From positions 91,764 to 155,763 of the forward strand of contig JAUXGN010000001.1 in the NCBI GenBank assembly GCA_030622115.1: 64,000 nucleotides of DNA, in the 5' to 3' direction. The notes under the pieces were generated by a model that did no database searches, had not been told where the DNA came from, and saw only the letters and a list, made by a program, of their open reading frames with translations. Below are positions 1 to 9,428 of this stretch, piece after piece (the stretch's first letter is position 1; every line of letters starts with the position of its first letter). A program made the translations under genes and the position numbers. This DNA is from Candidatus Eiseniibacteriota bacterium. GTDB taxonomy: Bacteria > Joyebacterota > Joyebacteria > Joyebacterales > Joyebacteraceae.

Positions 1-2
1 GC

Positions 3-2276
3 GGGAGCGACACGTACTCGATCGAACTCCGGGATGCCGATGGCCTTTTCAATCGGACGCCACCTGTCTATTCGATCGTGGCAGTCCGTGACGAGTATCC
101 GCTCGCGAAGATAGTAGAGCCGGGCGAGGACCGTGAAGTCCCACACGACATGATGCTGCCGCTCACGACATCCGCAATAGACGACTACGGTATTTCCAGA
201 TTGAGGCTCCACTACGCGCTCTCGGGAGGAGCCGAAGAGCACACGATCTCTCTCGCGGAGTTTGGGACGCGTGGAGGGCGGGAGGTGGTGCACGATTCCG
301 TCTGGGATCTGAGCGAGACAGGCATCATGCCCGGCTCGGCTCTCGTCTACTTTGTGGAGGTTGTCGACAACGACCTTGTTGGAGGACCGAAGAGCGCAGA
401 GACCGAGAGCTACCTGGTTCGCTTCCCCTCCATGGCCGAGATATACAGTGAGGTGACAGGCGAGCAGGACGACATCATCGACGAGCTGGATGATCTCCTT
501 TCTGAGCAGGAAGAACTCAAGGATGAGTTTGAGGAACTCCGAGATGAGGTGTTGAGCGATCCAGAGATGGATTGGCAGGAGGAAGAGAGGGTCGAGCAGG
601 TCCTTGAGAACCAGGAGGAAGCGTCGGAGCGCGTCGGCGAAATGGCATCACGTATGTCGCAGCTCTCCGACAGGATGACCGAGACGGACAGAGTAACGCT
701 CGACACCCTCGAGAAGATGGATGAGATCTCGCAACTCATGGAGGAAGTGGCTACCGACGAGATGCGCGAGTTGCTTCAGGAAATCAGAGACGCAATGCGA
801 GAGATGCGCCCCGAGCAGGTGGCCGAAGCGATGAGCGAGATGACATTCACGCAGGAGGATTACCTCAAGAGGCTCGAGCAGACCCTCAATCTCCTGAAGA
901 GAGTGAAGGCGGAGCAAAGTCTGAAGGACGTCGCGAACCGCGCGGAGCGTCTGGCTGAGCAGGAACAGCGTGTCGCCGACAAGAGCGGGGAATCCCCGGG
1001 GCAGGAGCAGTGCGAGACCATGGCCGAGCGGCAGGAGCAGCTTCGCGAGGACGCCGAACGGTTGAGGGAAGATCTTGAGAGCGCCATCGCCGACATGGAG
1101 AAGGTCGATCCGGAGACCGCCGCCGAGATGCGGGAGGCCGCGTCGGAGCTCGACAAGGCGGAGACGCTCGAAAAGATGCAGGAGGCTGCCGAGAAACTCG
1201 CCGGGATGAAACCGCAAGAGGCTTCCTCTCAGTGCCAGTCGGCTGCCAGCGATCTCAAGGCCCTCTTCACGAAGCTCTCGTCATGTCAGGGGGGGATGTC
1301 GTGCAGCATCCAGCAGCGAGATCGTGAGACCGTGTTGCGGGCGATCGGGGAGCTTCTTGGTGTGTCGCAAGAGCAGGAGGAGATCCTGTCCGCGGTCGAA
1401 GAGAGGCAACGCGTGCCCCGAGGCGAACTCGTCGAGCTCGTTGCGAAGCAGACCGACCTGGCTGAGTCGGTGTCATTCGTCGCCGAACGCATGTTCAGAG
1501 TATCCAAGGATTCCTTCCGGATTGATGCAGGCCTCTATCGGATCTTCGGCATCATTGAGATGGCCATGGGCAGGTCTTCGGCGGCCCTGGCCGACGGTCC
1601 GATATCCGGAGCACGAAAAGAGGCGAAGAACGCGCTCGGCCGCGTGAACTTCCTTATTGTGAAGCTGCTTACCGCAAATCAGTCGAGTTCATCAAGTGGA
1701 TCCAGCGGTGCGCTTGAACAGATGATGCAGCAGTTGCAGCAGATGGCCGAGCGGCAGCAAGAGATCAACCAGTTGACTGAGGAGCTGAGTCGTCGGACAG
1801 AGGAGCAGGGGGAAGGCTCGAGTCTTGAAGACGAACTCGCCGAGATGAAGGCCCAGCAGAAGCGGCTGCTTGAGGAAGCTCGGAGGCTCGCCGAGGAGTT
1901 CGGGGAGCGGAGTGAGGTTCTGGGGCGCCTCGATGACACGGTGAAGGAAATGGAGCAGACGCTCGCTGAGATGGAGCGAAGTGGTGCTTCACAAGCGACG
2001 ATCGATCGTCAGAAGAGGATACTGTCGAGGCTTCTTGACTCACAGCGTTCGCTACGCCGCAGGGATTACAAGCGAGAGCGCAGATCGCGAACCGGAGAAG
2101 ACTACTCGCGAACAGCCCCCGGTGGAATCCCTGACGATGTGACCAGGGCATCGCGGGAGTTGAGAGAGGACCTCCTTCGCGCGATGCAGCACGAGTACCC
2201 CGCGGAGTATCGCGAACTCATTCGTGCCTACTTCGAGAGCCTTTCGCGGGATGCCGCTTCGGAGGTGAATCCTTGA
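3..2276 (+). CDS. DUF4175-like coiled-coil envelope protein, 5' end missing
   Basis: The reading frame is open to the left edge, so this is the C-terminal part (about 757 codons) of a larger protein. The GTG at 78 is internal: upstream codons read through a beta-sandwich-like stretch with the pattern PPVYSIVAVRDEYP, typical of the extracytoplasmic part of DUF4175 proteins. From about position 460 the protein is a very long, Glu-rich, Gln-rich coiled coil, interrupted by a Ser-rich linker near 1680-1710. The end carries a PAEYRELIRAYFESL motif seen in this family. Family knowledge: such proteins sit in MoxR/DUF58/VWA (Bat-type) envelope operons. The TPR gene follows with a 4-nt overlap, so they are co-translated. 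The exact function is unknown. I am confident it is coding and moderately confident of the family. Confidence 0.8.
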   Translation, partial: GSDTYSIELRDADGLFNRTPPVYSIVAVRDEYPLAKIVEPGEDREVPHDMMLPLTTSAIDDYGISRLRLHYALSGGAEEHTISLAEFGTRGGREVVHDSVWDLSETGIMPGSALVYFVEVVDNDLVGGPKSAETESYLVRFPSMAEIYSEVTGEQDDIIDELDDLLSEQEELKDEFEELRDEVLSDPEMDWQEEERVEQVLENQEEASERVGEMASRMSQLSDRMTETDRVTLDTLEKMDEISQLMEEVATDEMRELLQEIRDAMREMRPEQVAEAMSEMTFTQEDYLKRLEQTLNLLKRVKAEQSLKDVANRAERLAEQEQRVADKSGESPGQEQCETMAERQEQLREDAERLREDLESAIADMEKVDPETAAEMREAASELDKAETLEKMQEAAEKLAGMKPQEASSQCQSAASDLKALFTKLSSCQGGMSCSIQQRDRETVLRAIGELLGVSQEQEEILSAVEERQRVPRGELVELVAKQTDLAESVSFVAERMFRVSKDSFRIDAGLYRIFGIIEMAMGRSSAALADGPISGARKEAKNALGRVNFLIVKLLTANQSSSSSGSSGALEQMMQQLQQMAERQQEINQLTEELSRRTEEQGEGSSLEDELAEMKAQQKRLLEEARRLAEEFGERSEVLGRLDDTVKEMEQTLAEMERSGASQATIDRQKRILSRLLDSQRSLRRRDYKRERRSRTGEDYSRTAPGGIPDDVTRASRELREDLLRAMQHEYPAEYRELIRAYFESLSRDAASEVNP

Positions 2277-4111
2277 AGGTGACGAGCCGGGGATGGATCA
2301 GAGTGTGCGTGTGCCTTGTGATCGCGCTTCTTGCGCTGCCTCTCGTTATTGAAGCGCGGGAGCCCGCCAATGCCGATGCCATCGAACTCGGGCTTGGCAA
2401 TGTTCGCCGCGCGCTTGCGCTCGATGACAACGACGCGGCCGTGCGTCTGGCGGAGGACCTTCTTGATCGGTTCCCCGATGATGAGCGTGCCTTCTGGGGC
2501 CTCGCGCGGGTGTACACGCTGGCCGGTGTCGAGCGTGAGGGTCTGATCCCCCTTCTCGAGAGTCGTCTTGCCATGCTTCCGGGAGACAGAAAGACCGTCT
2601 ACGAACTAGCGGCTGCGTTCGCGAGGAACGGAGAGAAAGACAGAGCTCACACGATGTGGCGCGACATGCTGGAGGCGGGACGCGCGGAGCCGGGTTTGTA
2701 CGTGGACGTTGGCAATCTTGAGATGCACTACAGCATGCACGAGCAAGCCATCGAGACCTTTCTGCGTGGCAGGGAGCGACTCGAGGACGGGACTCTCTTC
2801 AGCACGGAATTGGCCCGCGCGTATGTGATGATAGGCGAGTACGAGCCTGTGATCGATGAGTGCCTCGTTACCGTGAACGAGCATCCCGGGATGGTGCAGT
2901 GGGCCGCGAATCTCGTCGAGCTGATGCTCGAGTCGGGCGGGGCGAACCGTCGAGTGAGATCGCGTGCCGACGAGATCGCCGGGGCCGAAGAAGCCACGCC
3001 TTCGGAACTCAGTTTTGCGGGCAGCATGTATGTGCTCATCGGCAGGCTCGACGACGCGCTACAAGCGTACGTGAAGTCCGACGAACTCGCGGGTCGGCGC
3101 GGCAGGGAGCTTCTCGAACACGCATACTCCCTCAGAGACAGGCGTCTTCTTTCAGAGGCGCGCAGCGTATTCACGGTTGTCATTGAGAGACATCCGGGTT
3201 CGGTCAACGCCGCTTTGGCGGGTATCGGCGCCGCCGATCTTCTCGTGGAACTGGGTGAACCCGCCAATGCCGTCGTCGAGTTGAAGCGCGTGGCCGCGGC
3301 ATTCAGCGGTCGGGCGGACGGGAGTGAGGCGCTTCTTCTGGCGGCGCGCATCGAGCTTGAGGAGATATCAGATCCTGAGGCGGCTCTCGCGACAGTAGCG
3401 AGCATAGACAGGGAGTTTCCCAGACGAGCGGTACAGCTCGCTGAGGAAGCGACGATGATCGCGGTCGATGCACATATGGCGCTGGGAGATCTCGACAGCG
3501 CCTACGAGCTTGCGGGGGAGCTTGAGGAGCGAAATCCCCACGAGAGAGTCGCCGAGCGGGCGGGATACGCTCGGGGCTACATATCGTTCCTGCGTCACGA
3601 TGGGCCACGCGCTCTGGAGGAACTGAGAGAAACGGTTGAAGGACATCTTTCAGGGAAGCTCGTGAACGATGCACTCAGGCTTATGTTGGTCATCTCCGAT
3701 GCCGAGGAAGCAGGAGATGAGGCCATGTTCACGGTTTTCGCGGACGCGCACGCGGCACTTCTGGGCGGCAGGACCGAGCTTGCTGCGGGGCTCCTTGCTC
3801 AAGTGGTCCAGGCATACCCCGACGCAATGGTGGCGTCGGAGGCCATGATGCTCCGCGGTGGTCTCGCTGAGACTGCGGGCGATCCGGAGACCGCACTCCT
3901 GATCTACGGACGCATCGTCACCGAGATCGATGCGATAGCAGTGCGGGCCGAGGCCATGATGCGCCGGGGGCGGATTCTGAAGGACATGGACGGCCGAGAG
4001 AACGAAGCGATCGCTCAGTTTCAGGCGGTTCTCGATGATCTGCCTCCGAACTGGCTCTCTGGGGAAGCGCGTCGCGAGATCGAGCGCGTCAGGCGGAGGG
4101 AGAGAAGATGA
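2273..4111 (+). CDS. Exported TPR-repeat protein
   Basis: This is a 612-residue protein of helical tetratricopeptide-type repeats behind an N-terminal signal sequence (hydrophobic stretch about residues 10-27, ending near an Ala-Arg-Glu site). The start is TTG at 2273, overlapping the previous stop (TTGA) and preceded by GGAGGTGA at 2261-2268 with 7-nt spacing. Repeats of the A-x-x-A-L-x-x-L-G and D-P-E-T-A-L-L-I-Y type recur along the whole chain, for example near residues 45-130, 270-390 and 500-600. TPR arrays are protein-interaction scaffolds, and the signal sequence places this one in the periplasm. It is probably a partner of the two flanking envelope proteins of the same operon, because both junctions overlap. 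No enzymatic motif is visible. Confidence 0.85.
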   Translation: MKVTSRGWIRVCVCLVIALLALPLVIEAREPANADAIELGLGNVRRALALDDNDAAVRLAEDLLDRFPDDERAFWGLARVYTLAGVEREGLIPLLESRLAMLPGDRKTVYELAAAFARNGEKDRAHTMWRDMLEAGRAEPGLYVDVGNLEMHYSMHEQAIETFLRGRERLEDGTLFSTELARAYVMIGEYEPVIDECLVTVNEHPGMVQWAANLVELMLESGGANRRVRSRADEIAGAEEATPSELSFAGSMYVLIGRLDDALQAYVKSDELAGRRGRELLEHAYSLRDRRLLSEARSVFTVVIERHPGSVNAALAGIGAADLLVELGEPANAVVELKRVAAAFSGRADGSEALLLAARIELEEISDPEAALATVASIDREFPRRAVQLAEEATMIAVDAHMALGDLDSAYELAGELEERNPHERVAERAGYARGYISFLRHDGPRALEELRETVEGHLSGKLVNDALRLMLVISDAEEAGDEAMFTVFADAHAALLGGRTELAAGLLAQVVQAYPDAMVASEAMMLRGGLAETAGDPETALLIYGRIVTEIDAIAVRAEAMMRRGRILKDMDGRENEAIAQFQAVLDDLPPNWLSGEARREIERVRRRERR

Positions 4112-5382
4112 TTCGAAGGCGAGCGACCACGCTTCTCATTCTGGCGATAGCGCTCCTTGTGATTCCCGGGGCGACATACGCGTCCTATCTCATACCGATG
4201 GATCTCTCGCAGACCGATCATCTCAAATCGTACGGGGTTGCGTACTGGGCGATCGAGAAGGGCTATCGTGTTGAGTGGTTCCTCAACTACCGAGGCGGGT
4301 CGTTCCATATCCTTGACGGCGGCGCCGACGTAGAGACCGAGTGCCGGTATCGGGGAGTGCTGGTTGAGGCTACGGGTGGTGCGGCGCTCATGCACATCTA
4401 CCGCGCGATCGAGGAGGAGAACATGGAAGTCGTCCTCCTTGAGAAGGCCCCCGCCGTCGCCCTCTACGCTCCGGATGCCGACGTCCAGCCGTGGGATGAC
4501 GCTGTCATGCTGGTGCTCGATTACGCGGAGATTCCCTACACCATCATATGGGACAAGGACGTGCAGTCCGGCGAACTAGGGAAGTACGACTGGGTGCACC
4601 TCCATCACGAGGATTTCACGGGACAGTATGGGAAGTTCTACGGGAACTACCGGAATGCGGACTGGTACAAAGAGCGGAAGGCCAACTTCGAACGTCTGGC
4701 AACAGAGCAAGGGTTCGAATCGGTCTCTGAGCACAAGAAAGCCACTGCCCGCGCCATCAAGGAATACATTCGCCGTGGAGGGTTCGTCTTTGCGATGTGC
4801 TCGGCCACGGACAGCTTCGACATCGCTCTGGCTGCGACAGGCGTCGACATCGTTGGCGTGCCATTTGATGAAACGCCTGTGGCTCCGGATTGCCAGGACC
4901 GTCTCGACTACTCGCGGTGTCTGGCATTCGAACACTTCACGCTCTTCACTAACCCGAGCACCTACGAGTTCTCCGACATTGACATGACCGATGAGGTGAA
5001 GAGCCGGCCACAGGAGACGGACTACTTCACCCTCTTTGAGTTTGCGGCGAAGTACGATCCGGTCCCCACGATGCTGACACAGTGCCACGTGAATGTCGTG
5101 AAGGGATTCATGGGTCAAACAACGAGCTTCAGAAGGAGCCTCGTCAAGCGTCACATCCGCGTTCTTGGTGACTATCCGGGGCGGGACGAGGTGAAGTACA
5201 TCCACGGCGGCTTCGGTCGCGGGACCTTCACCTTCATGGGGGGCCATGACCCGGAGGACTACCGCCACATGGTTGGAGACCCACCAACGATTCTCTCAAT
5301 GCACAGGAACTCGCCCGGCTTTCGTCTCATTCTCAACAACGTGCTCTTCCCTGCGGCGAAAAAGAAGGAGAGGAAGACGTAG
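4108..5382 (+). CDS. Exported conserved protein of the family mislabelled asparagine synthetase B
   Basis: This 424-residue protein starts ATG 4108, overlapping the TPR gene stop (ATGA). It has a signal peptide (about residues 1-25, ending ATYA-SYL). It matches from memory a family common in Bacteroidetes and relatives that databases often call asparagine synthetase B. Recognisable stretches are YLIPMDLSQTDHLKSYGVAY, LNYRGGSF, KAPAVALYAP, YDWVHLHHEDFTGQYGKFY and GGFVFAMCSATDSFDIALAA. None of these is an asparagine synthetase motif: there is no N-terminal Cys2 glutaminase and no SGGxDS ATP site. The fold may be amidotransferase-like or Rossmann-like. The location in an envelope operon with DUF4175 and TPR proteins suggests a periplasmic role; the biochemical activity is unknown. 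Confidence 0.8.
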   Translation: MIRRRATTLLILAIALLVIPGATYASYLIPMDLSQTDHLKSYGVAYWAIEKGYRVEWFLNYRGGSFHILDGGADVETECRYRGVLVEATGGAALMHIYRAIEEENMEVVLLEKAPAVALYAPDADVQPWDDAVMLVLDYAEIPYTIIWDKDVQSGELGKYDWVHLHHEDFTGQYGKFYGNYRNADWYKERKANFERLATEQGFESVSEHKKATARAIKEYIRRGGFVFAMCSATDSFDIALAATGVDIVGVPFDETPVAPDCQDRLDYSRCLAFEHFTLFTNPSTYEFSDIDMTDEVKSRPQETDYFTLFEFAAKYDPVPTMLTQCHVNVVKGFMGQTTSFRRSLVKRHIRVLGDYPGRDEVKYIHGGFGRGTFTFMGGHDPEDYRHMVGDPPTILSMHRNSPGFRLILNNVLFPAAKKKERKT

Positions 5383-5404
5383 CGAAGTCGGTTTGGAATC
5401 TCTC

Positions 5405-7060
5405 TCAGGCGTCCTCGATCCATGCGAGGAGCCTTTCGATCTCTTCTGCCATCGTTGTCTCGTCGCCTTCGCGGAATCCTACGTGACGACACATGGCCCG
5501 TCCCACGTGGTCGATGATGACAGTCGTCGGGATCCCGGCAACATGGTAGTCCTCGAAGATCGTGCGATCGCAGAAGGTCGGGTAGGTGACGCCGGCCTCC
5601 GCCAGCACTTGGGTGACGCGCTTGCCCGGTTCGCTCGATGAGACCGAGATGAAGATGACTCCGCGTCCCTCGAACTGCTCATTAAGCTTCTGGATGTGTG
5701 GCAACTCCGTTTGGCAGGGAGGGCAGCCGGGCCCCCAGAAGTTGAGGAGCAACACCTTGCCGCGACAGTCCACCAGTGCCAGTTCTTCACCCTCTTCGTT
5801 CGTTAGCGTGAAGTCGGGGGCATTGATCACACCCGAGTAGCGATGGGTCACTACCACGTCGTCCAGAGCCGCTCTGCCTCGACCGCTCCTGTCGAGCCAC
5901 AAGCCGAGTTCTTCCCGCGCTTCAGTCGTATCATCGGCAGAGCGCGCAATCATCGATGCCAGAAACGAGATTGCAGCCTCGGTGTCCGCCGAGGCGTCGT
6001 ACACGGCAAGGAGATGAGAGACCCCCACCTGGCCGTAGGCGGGCGAGGAGCGACCGATGGCCAACGACTTCTCCAAGGCACGCGCCGCCTCAACCTGATT
6101 CCCCGCCTTGTGATGTGCCCACCCCACGCTGTCCAGAACGTAGGCGCTTTCGCGCACGGTCTCGGCCAGTTCGAATGCTCGCTCACAGAGGGCCACGGCC
6201 AGTCCGGGCGCCAGGTCGTTCTCGGCCAGCGCGTAGCCGACCGTGTTGAGGGAGCGCATCTCTCCGCGCTCGTCCATGAGCTTCGCCATCTCTCGTGCGG
6301 ATTCAACGGCGGCGGCATCATCGACACCGATAGTTTCATCAAAGCGCCGCTGGTTCAGGAAGTACTTGTGTCTCGTGTCGGGTGCGACGGCGAGGAGAGA
6401 ATCGATCATGGCAAGCTTCACATCCTCGCCTCTTCGCAGCCCGGCCACAGTGACAATGGCGCCGTATGCGCCACCCAGAGCTCCCCGGTGCCAGCGCTCG
6501 ATCTCATCTCCGGTGGCGTGCCCCTTCTCGGCAAGGGCGAGGGTGAGCCATGGGTCCGGGACGCGTACCGGCCATTGCCCCGCCACGCCCCGAGTGATGC
6601 CGTCCCTCATGTTGGCACAGAACGCGAGCGTGTTGCCGCTGAGTTCATCGGATTCCAGCAGGCGCGCGGCGATGGCATCGGCTTTTTCTACGAGCTCGTC
6701 GTCGAGTCCGCAGTAGAGGTGCATCATGATAAGGTCATGAAGCTGGGCCGTGAGTGGCAACCAGAGATTCTCCGGCATCGGGCGCATGAGCACGGTGTCC
6801 ACATATCCGACCGCCCGGAATTCTCCGATCTCGTGTGCTGCCTCCGCGATCACAGCTGCTCCGTACTCGAAGAGGCCCATGTCAAGGTCGGGATGCTTCT
6901 CGGCAAACGCGATGACCGCATCTATTCGCTCGGCCGGATCTTCGATCGCGGCCAGGGCCTCCATCTCCGTGTCGAGTGCGACACCGGCGTAATGCGAGAA
7001 CGCCCATATGGCGAGCGCCCCAAGGATTGCCACCACGACTATCAATGCGCCCTTGTTCAC
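5405..7060 (-). CDS. Membrane-anchored TPR protein with C-terminal TlpA-type thioredoxin domain
   Basis: This is a 551-residue protein starting GTG at 7060 with GGGAG upstream. The order is: a single N-terminal membrane segment (about residues 5-24), a long alpha-helical repeat region (about 30-400), then a redoxin domain of the AhpC/TlpA type (about 410-551). The redoxin has a WGPGCPPC active site (CPPC near residue 443), a conserved cis-Pro loop (AGIPTTVIIDHVG) and a VSSSE stretch. The anchored redoxin would face the periplasm and reduce or isomerise disulfides. TlpA-like proteins often serve cytochrome c maturation, and resB-ccsA lie about 24 kb away, but no direct link is visible. It converges on the previous gene with a 22-nt gap and no terminator hairpin. 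Confidence 0.85.
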   Translation of the reverse strand: MNKGALIVVVAILGALAIWAFSHYAGVALDTEMEALAAIEDPAERIDAVIAFAEKHPDLDMGLFEYGAAVIAEAAHEIGEFRAVGYVDTVLMRPMPENLWLPLTAQLHDLIMMHLYCGLDDELVEKADAIAARLLESDELSGNTLAFCANMRDGITRGVAGQWPVRVPDPWLTLALAEKGHATGDEIERWHRGALGGAYGAIVTVAGLRRGEDVKLAMIDSLLAVAPDTRHKYFLNQRRFDETIGVDDAAAVESAREMAKLMDERGEMRSLNTVGYALAENDLAPGLAVALCERAFELAETVRESAYVLDSVGWAHHKAGNQVEAARALEKSLAIGRSSPAYGQVGVSHLLAVYDASADTEAAISFLASMIARSADDTTEAREELGLWLDRSGRGRAALDDVVVTHRYSGVINAPDFTLTNEEGEELALVDCRGKVLLLNFWGPGCPPCQTELPHIQKLNEQFEGRGVIFISVSSSEPGKRVTQVLAEAGVTYPTFCDRTIFEDYHVAGIPTTVIIDHVGRAMCRHVGFREGDETTMAEEIERLLAWIEDA

Positions 7061-7123
7061 AGGCTTCTCCCAGCGAATGGTCGAATCAGAGTGTCCAATT
7101 GCGTACCCTACGGCAGTTGCAGA

Positions 7124-7152
7124 TTGACATCCAGCATTTACTCGCGTAGCCT
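7124..7152 (+). promoter_or_regulatory. Sigma-70 promoter of the endonuclease V gene
   Basis: TTGACA at 7124-7129 and TAGCCT at 7147-7152 are separated by exactly 17 nt. The start site is expected near 7159, giving a leader of about 24 nt with GGGAGAGG before the ATG. It lies in the 122-nt gap between divergent genes. Confidence 0.6.
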
Positions 7153-7182
7153 GTCGTCAGTGGTGACTGGGAGAGGCGGACG

Positions 7183-7848
7183 ATGGTGGTTGATGCTCAC
7201 CTGTGGAACGTCTCCGTGCAGGAGGCGTTTCAAATACAGAAGGACCTCGTGGGTCTTCTGATCCGCGAGGACGATTTCGGCCGGATTGAGTCCGTCGCTG
7301 GGATCGATGTATCCTTCTCTCCTCAGAAGAACCTTCTCTACGCCGCCATCGTCGTGATCGATGCAACGACTCTCGAACCGCTGGAGGTTGTGTCGGCGTC
7401 TCACGAGCCGGCGTTTCCGTATGTTCCGGGTCTGCTCACTTTTCGGGAAGGTCCGGTCGTGCAGGATGCGTACGCGAAGCTCACGCGTGAGCCGGATCTC
7501 CTTATGTTCGATGGGCAGGGCATCGCTCACCCGAGGGGCCTCGGGCTCGCGGCACACATGGGCTTGCTGATGGATAGGCCGTCGATAGGGTGCGCGAAAT
7601 CCCGGCTGATCGGGGAGTTCAAGGAGCCGAAGCAGAAGCGCGGGGCGATGAGAACTCTGAGCCTCCACCGCAAGAAGATAGGTGTGGTTCTCAGGACGAA
7701 AGACAATACGAAGCCGCTGTTTGTATCTCCGGGCCATCGGGTCTCTGTTGAGACAGCGGCTGAGTGGGTACTGAGAACAGGGAACGGATACAGGCTGCCG
7801 GAGCCGACGAGGCTTGCCCACCTTGAAGCCGGGCGGGCCAAGAGGTAG
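7183..7848 (+). CDS. nfi: Endonuclease V
   Basis: This 221-residue protein is the usual length for deoxyinosine 3' endonuclease (EC 3.1.21.7), which nicks DNA one phosphodiester 3' of hypoxanthine and other deaminated bases. The metal-binding acidic residues of the family are at D42 (in AGIDVSF), E89 (in FREGP) and D110 (in FDGQGIAHPR). The wedge region with a PYxPG motif (residues 79-83) is also present. The start is ATG 7183 after GGGAGAGG at 7170-7177. It stands behind its own promoter and is followed in the same orientation by a zinc-ribbon gene. The reading is unambiguous. Confidence 0.95.
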   Translation: MVVDAHLWNVSVQEAFQIQKDLVGLLIREDDFGRIESVAGIDVSFSPQKNLLYAAIVVIDATTLEPLEVVSASHEPAFPYVPGLLTFREGPVVQDAYAKLTREPDLLMFDGQGIAHPRGLGLAAHMGLLMDRPSIGCAKSRLIGEFKEPKQKRGAMRTLSLHRKKIGVVLRTKDNTKPLFVSPGHRVSVETAAEWVLRTGNGYRLPEPTRLAHLEAGRAKR

Positions 7849-7977
7849 ACTCGGGCAGGGTTGCTGAGGCAGGGGAGGGCGGCGTGGGTTGCACCACGGG
7901 CGTCACTCCTGTTTGTCACGGGAAGAGCGAGGAGAGCGCGGGTGGAATCATCAGATAGAGGGATGGGAGGTGTTGAA

Positions 7978-8169
7978 ATGCCCGGTACGTATCCTGCTTG
8001 CCGCATGTGTGAGAAGGGGGTTCTGATTCCCCTGTCGGACTACGGACGAGATGGCGCTGCAATAACGTACAAGGCGTGGGTGTGTTCCAACCCGGACTGT
8101 GGTTTCCATATCAGGATCGACAACGGCGAGATCAGCCGCGGTACGAAGGTGAGCGAGAGCACGAAGTAG
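7978..8169 (+). CDS. Small zinc-ribbon protein
   Basis: This is a 63-residue protein with two cysteine pairs: CRMC near residues 8-11 and CSNPDC near 36-41, separated by about 25 residues. That is a typical zinc-ribbon arrangement. I start it at ATG 7978 because GGGAGG at 7965-7970 lies 7 nt upstream. The frame extends open to 7861, but those upstream residues lack any feature. The role is unknown; small zinc ribbons of this kind often bind nucleic acid or act as protein adaptors. Confidence 0.75.
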   Translation: MPGTYPACRMCEKGVLIPLSDYGRDGAAITYKAWVCSNPDCGFHIRIDNGEISRGTKVSESTK

Positions 8170-8258
8170 CTCGAATCACGGCTTCACAAGGCTGAACCTG
8201 GATTGTCACGATTTTGCCCGTGCTCATTTCCCGCACTTCTCAACAACAGGATGGTAGG

Positions 8259-8942
8259 ATGCTGAAGGCGATTATCCTTGATCTTGACAACACACTGACC
8301 GACTTCATGAGAATGAAGACCGTATCGATCGATGCCGCCATCGAGTCGATGATCGATGCCGGCCTGCAGATGCCGGCGGCGGAGACAAAAAGCAAGCTGT
8401 TCGAAATCTACGACCGCGAGGGTATTGAGGACCAGCGGGTCTTTGATCGGTTTCTGGAGGAGCAGTACGGAGAGATAGACCCGAAGATCCACACCGCGGC
8501 CGTGCTCGGCTACCGGCGAGGGAGAGAGTACACCCTGGTGCTCTACCCGCACGTCAAGAAGACCCTCTTAGCGCTTGCGAAGCGGGGGCTCAAACTCGCA
8601 GTCCTCTCCGATGCGCCGCGCTACCAGGCATGGTCCCGCCTCTGCTATCTCGGTCTTGAGCACTTCTTCGATCACGTCATAACCTTTGAGGATACTCACG
8701 TGAGGAAGCCCGACCCCGCCCCATTCATGAAGGCGTGCGAAGTACTCGGCGTGGGCTCCGACGAGGTCATCATGATAGGTGATTGGCCCGCGCGGGACAT
8801 GGTCGGAGGGAAGGGCGTCGGTATCAAGACGGTCTATGCGAAGTACGGTGATACCTCGGGAGCGACGACCTCCGGCGCGGACTATGAGATCGACGACATC
8901 TCGCAGCTCATCGGGATCGTTGATGAGCTTACAGGGTCGTGA
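8259..8942 (+). CDS. HAD-superfamily hydrolase
   Basis: This is a 227-residue haloacid dehalogenase-type phosphatase. Motif I is ILDLDNTLTDF, with the nucleophile and acid Asp near residues 8 and 10. Motif II is LSDAPRY, motif III the Lys in VRKPDPAPF, and motif IV GDWPARDMVGGKG. A helical cap lies between motifs I and II (about 16-95). It resembles the archaeal-bacterial group classed as TIGR02253. I use ATG 8259 (MLKAII) because the family begins right at motif I; a TTG at 8214 would add 15 unrelated residues. The substrate cannot be read from the sequence; a small phosphorylated metabolite is likely. Confidence 0.85.
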   Translation: MLKAIILDLDNTLTDFMRMKTVSIDAAIESMIDAGLQMPAAETKSKLFEIYDREGIEDQRVFDRFLEEQYGEIDPKIHTAAVLGYRRGREYTLVLYPHVKKTLLALAKRGLKLAVLSDAPRYQAWSRLCYLGLEHFFDHVITFEDTHVRKPDPAPFMKACEVLGVGSDEVIMIGDWPARDMVGGKGVGIKTVYAKYGDTSGATTSGADYEIDDISQLIGIVDELTGS

Positions 8943-8966
8943 GCCAGGGATCTGTGGAGGATCACC

Positions 8967-9338
8967 GTGATCCGTGGGATGGGCACAGACGTCGTTGATA
9001 TTGCGCACTTCGAGCGCATCATGAAGGCGTCAAGCCCCGGTTTCCGCGAGCATCTTTTTACGGAGCGCGAGATCGCGTACTGCCTGAAGTACAAGGAAGA
9101 CACAGCCTCCTACGCGGCGATCTTCGCTGCCAAGGAGGCTTTTCTGAAGGCACTGAGAACGGGACTCGGTCCCGGCATGCGATGGACGGACGTCGAAGTG
9201 GTCCACGCCGGGAGCGGAGCTCCTGATATTGTCGCACATCGGAAGTGCAGGGAACTCCTGGGCGACGGTCGCGTGCATGTGAGCCTCTCGCACTCCGAGA
9301 GCGCGGCCACGGCGGTCGTGGTTATCGAGGACGCCTAA
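8967..9338 (+). CDS. acpS: Holo-[acyl-carrier-protein] synthase
   Basis: This 123-residue protein is the length of AcpS (EC 2.7.8.7), which transfers 4'-phosphopantetheine from CoA to the serine of acyl carrier protein. The two family signatures are visible: the N-terminal GTDVVDIAHFER with the Mg-binding Asp, and FAAKEAFLKAL in the middle. A C-terminal HVSLSHSESAATAVVV strand completes the fold. The start is GTG 8967 after TGGAGG (8955-8960). The NAD(P)HX repair gene follows by about 90 nt; acpS next to nnr is a recurrent bacterial pairing. Confidence 0.95.
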   Translation: MIRGMGTDVVDIAHFERIMKASSPGFREHLFTEREIAYCLKYKEDTASYAAIFAAKEAFLKALRTGLGPGMRWTDVEVVHAGSGAPDIVAHRKCRELLGDGRVHVSLSHSESAATAVVVIEDA

Positions 9339-9428
9339 GCGACCACAGCAGCGTCTCAATATTTCGGCCTCAGCAGATGCATGGGCATCTCGGCCGAATG
9401 TGTGGGAGACAACACCGGAGGGCTCAAG

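Noticed and set aside
5843..7261. 472-codon open frame on the plus strand
   Set aside because: It is antisense to the TPR-thioredoxin gene, which has a clear CPPC active site. No recognisable protein features.
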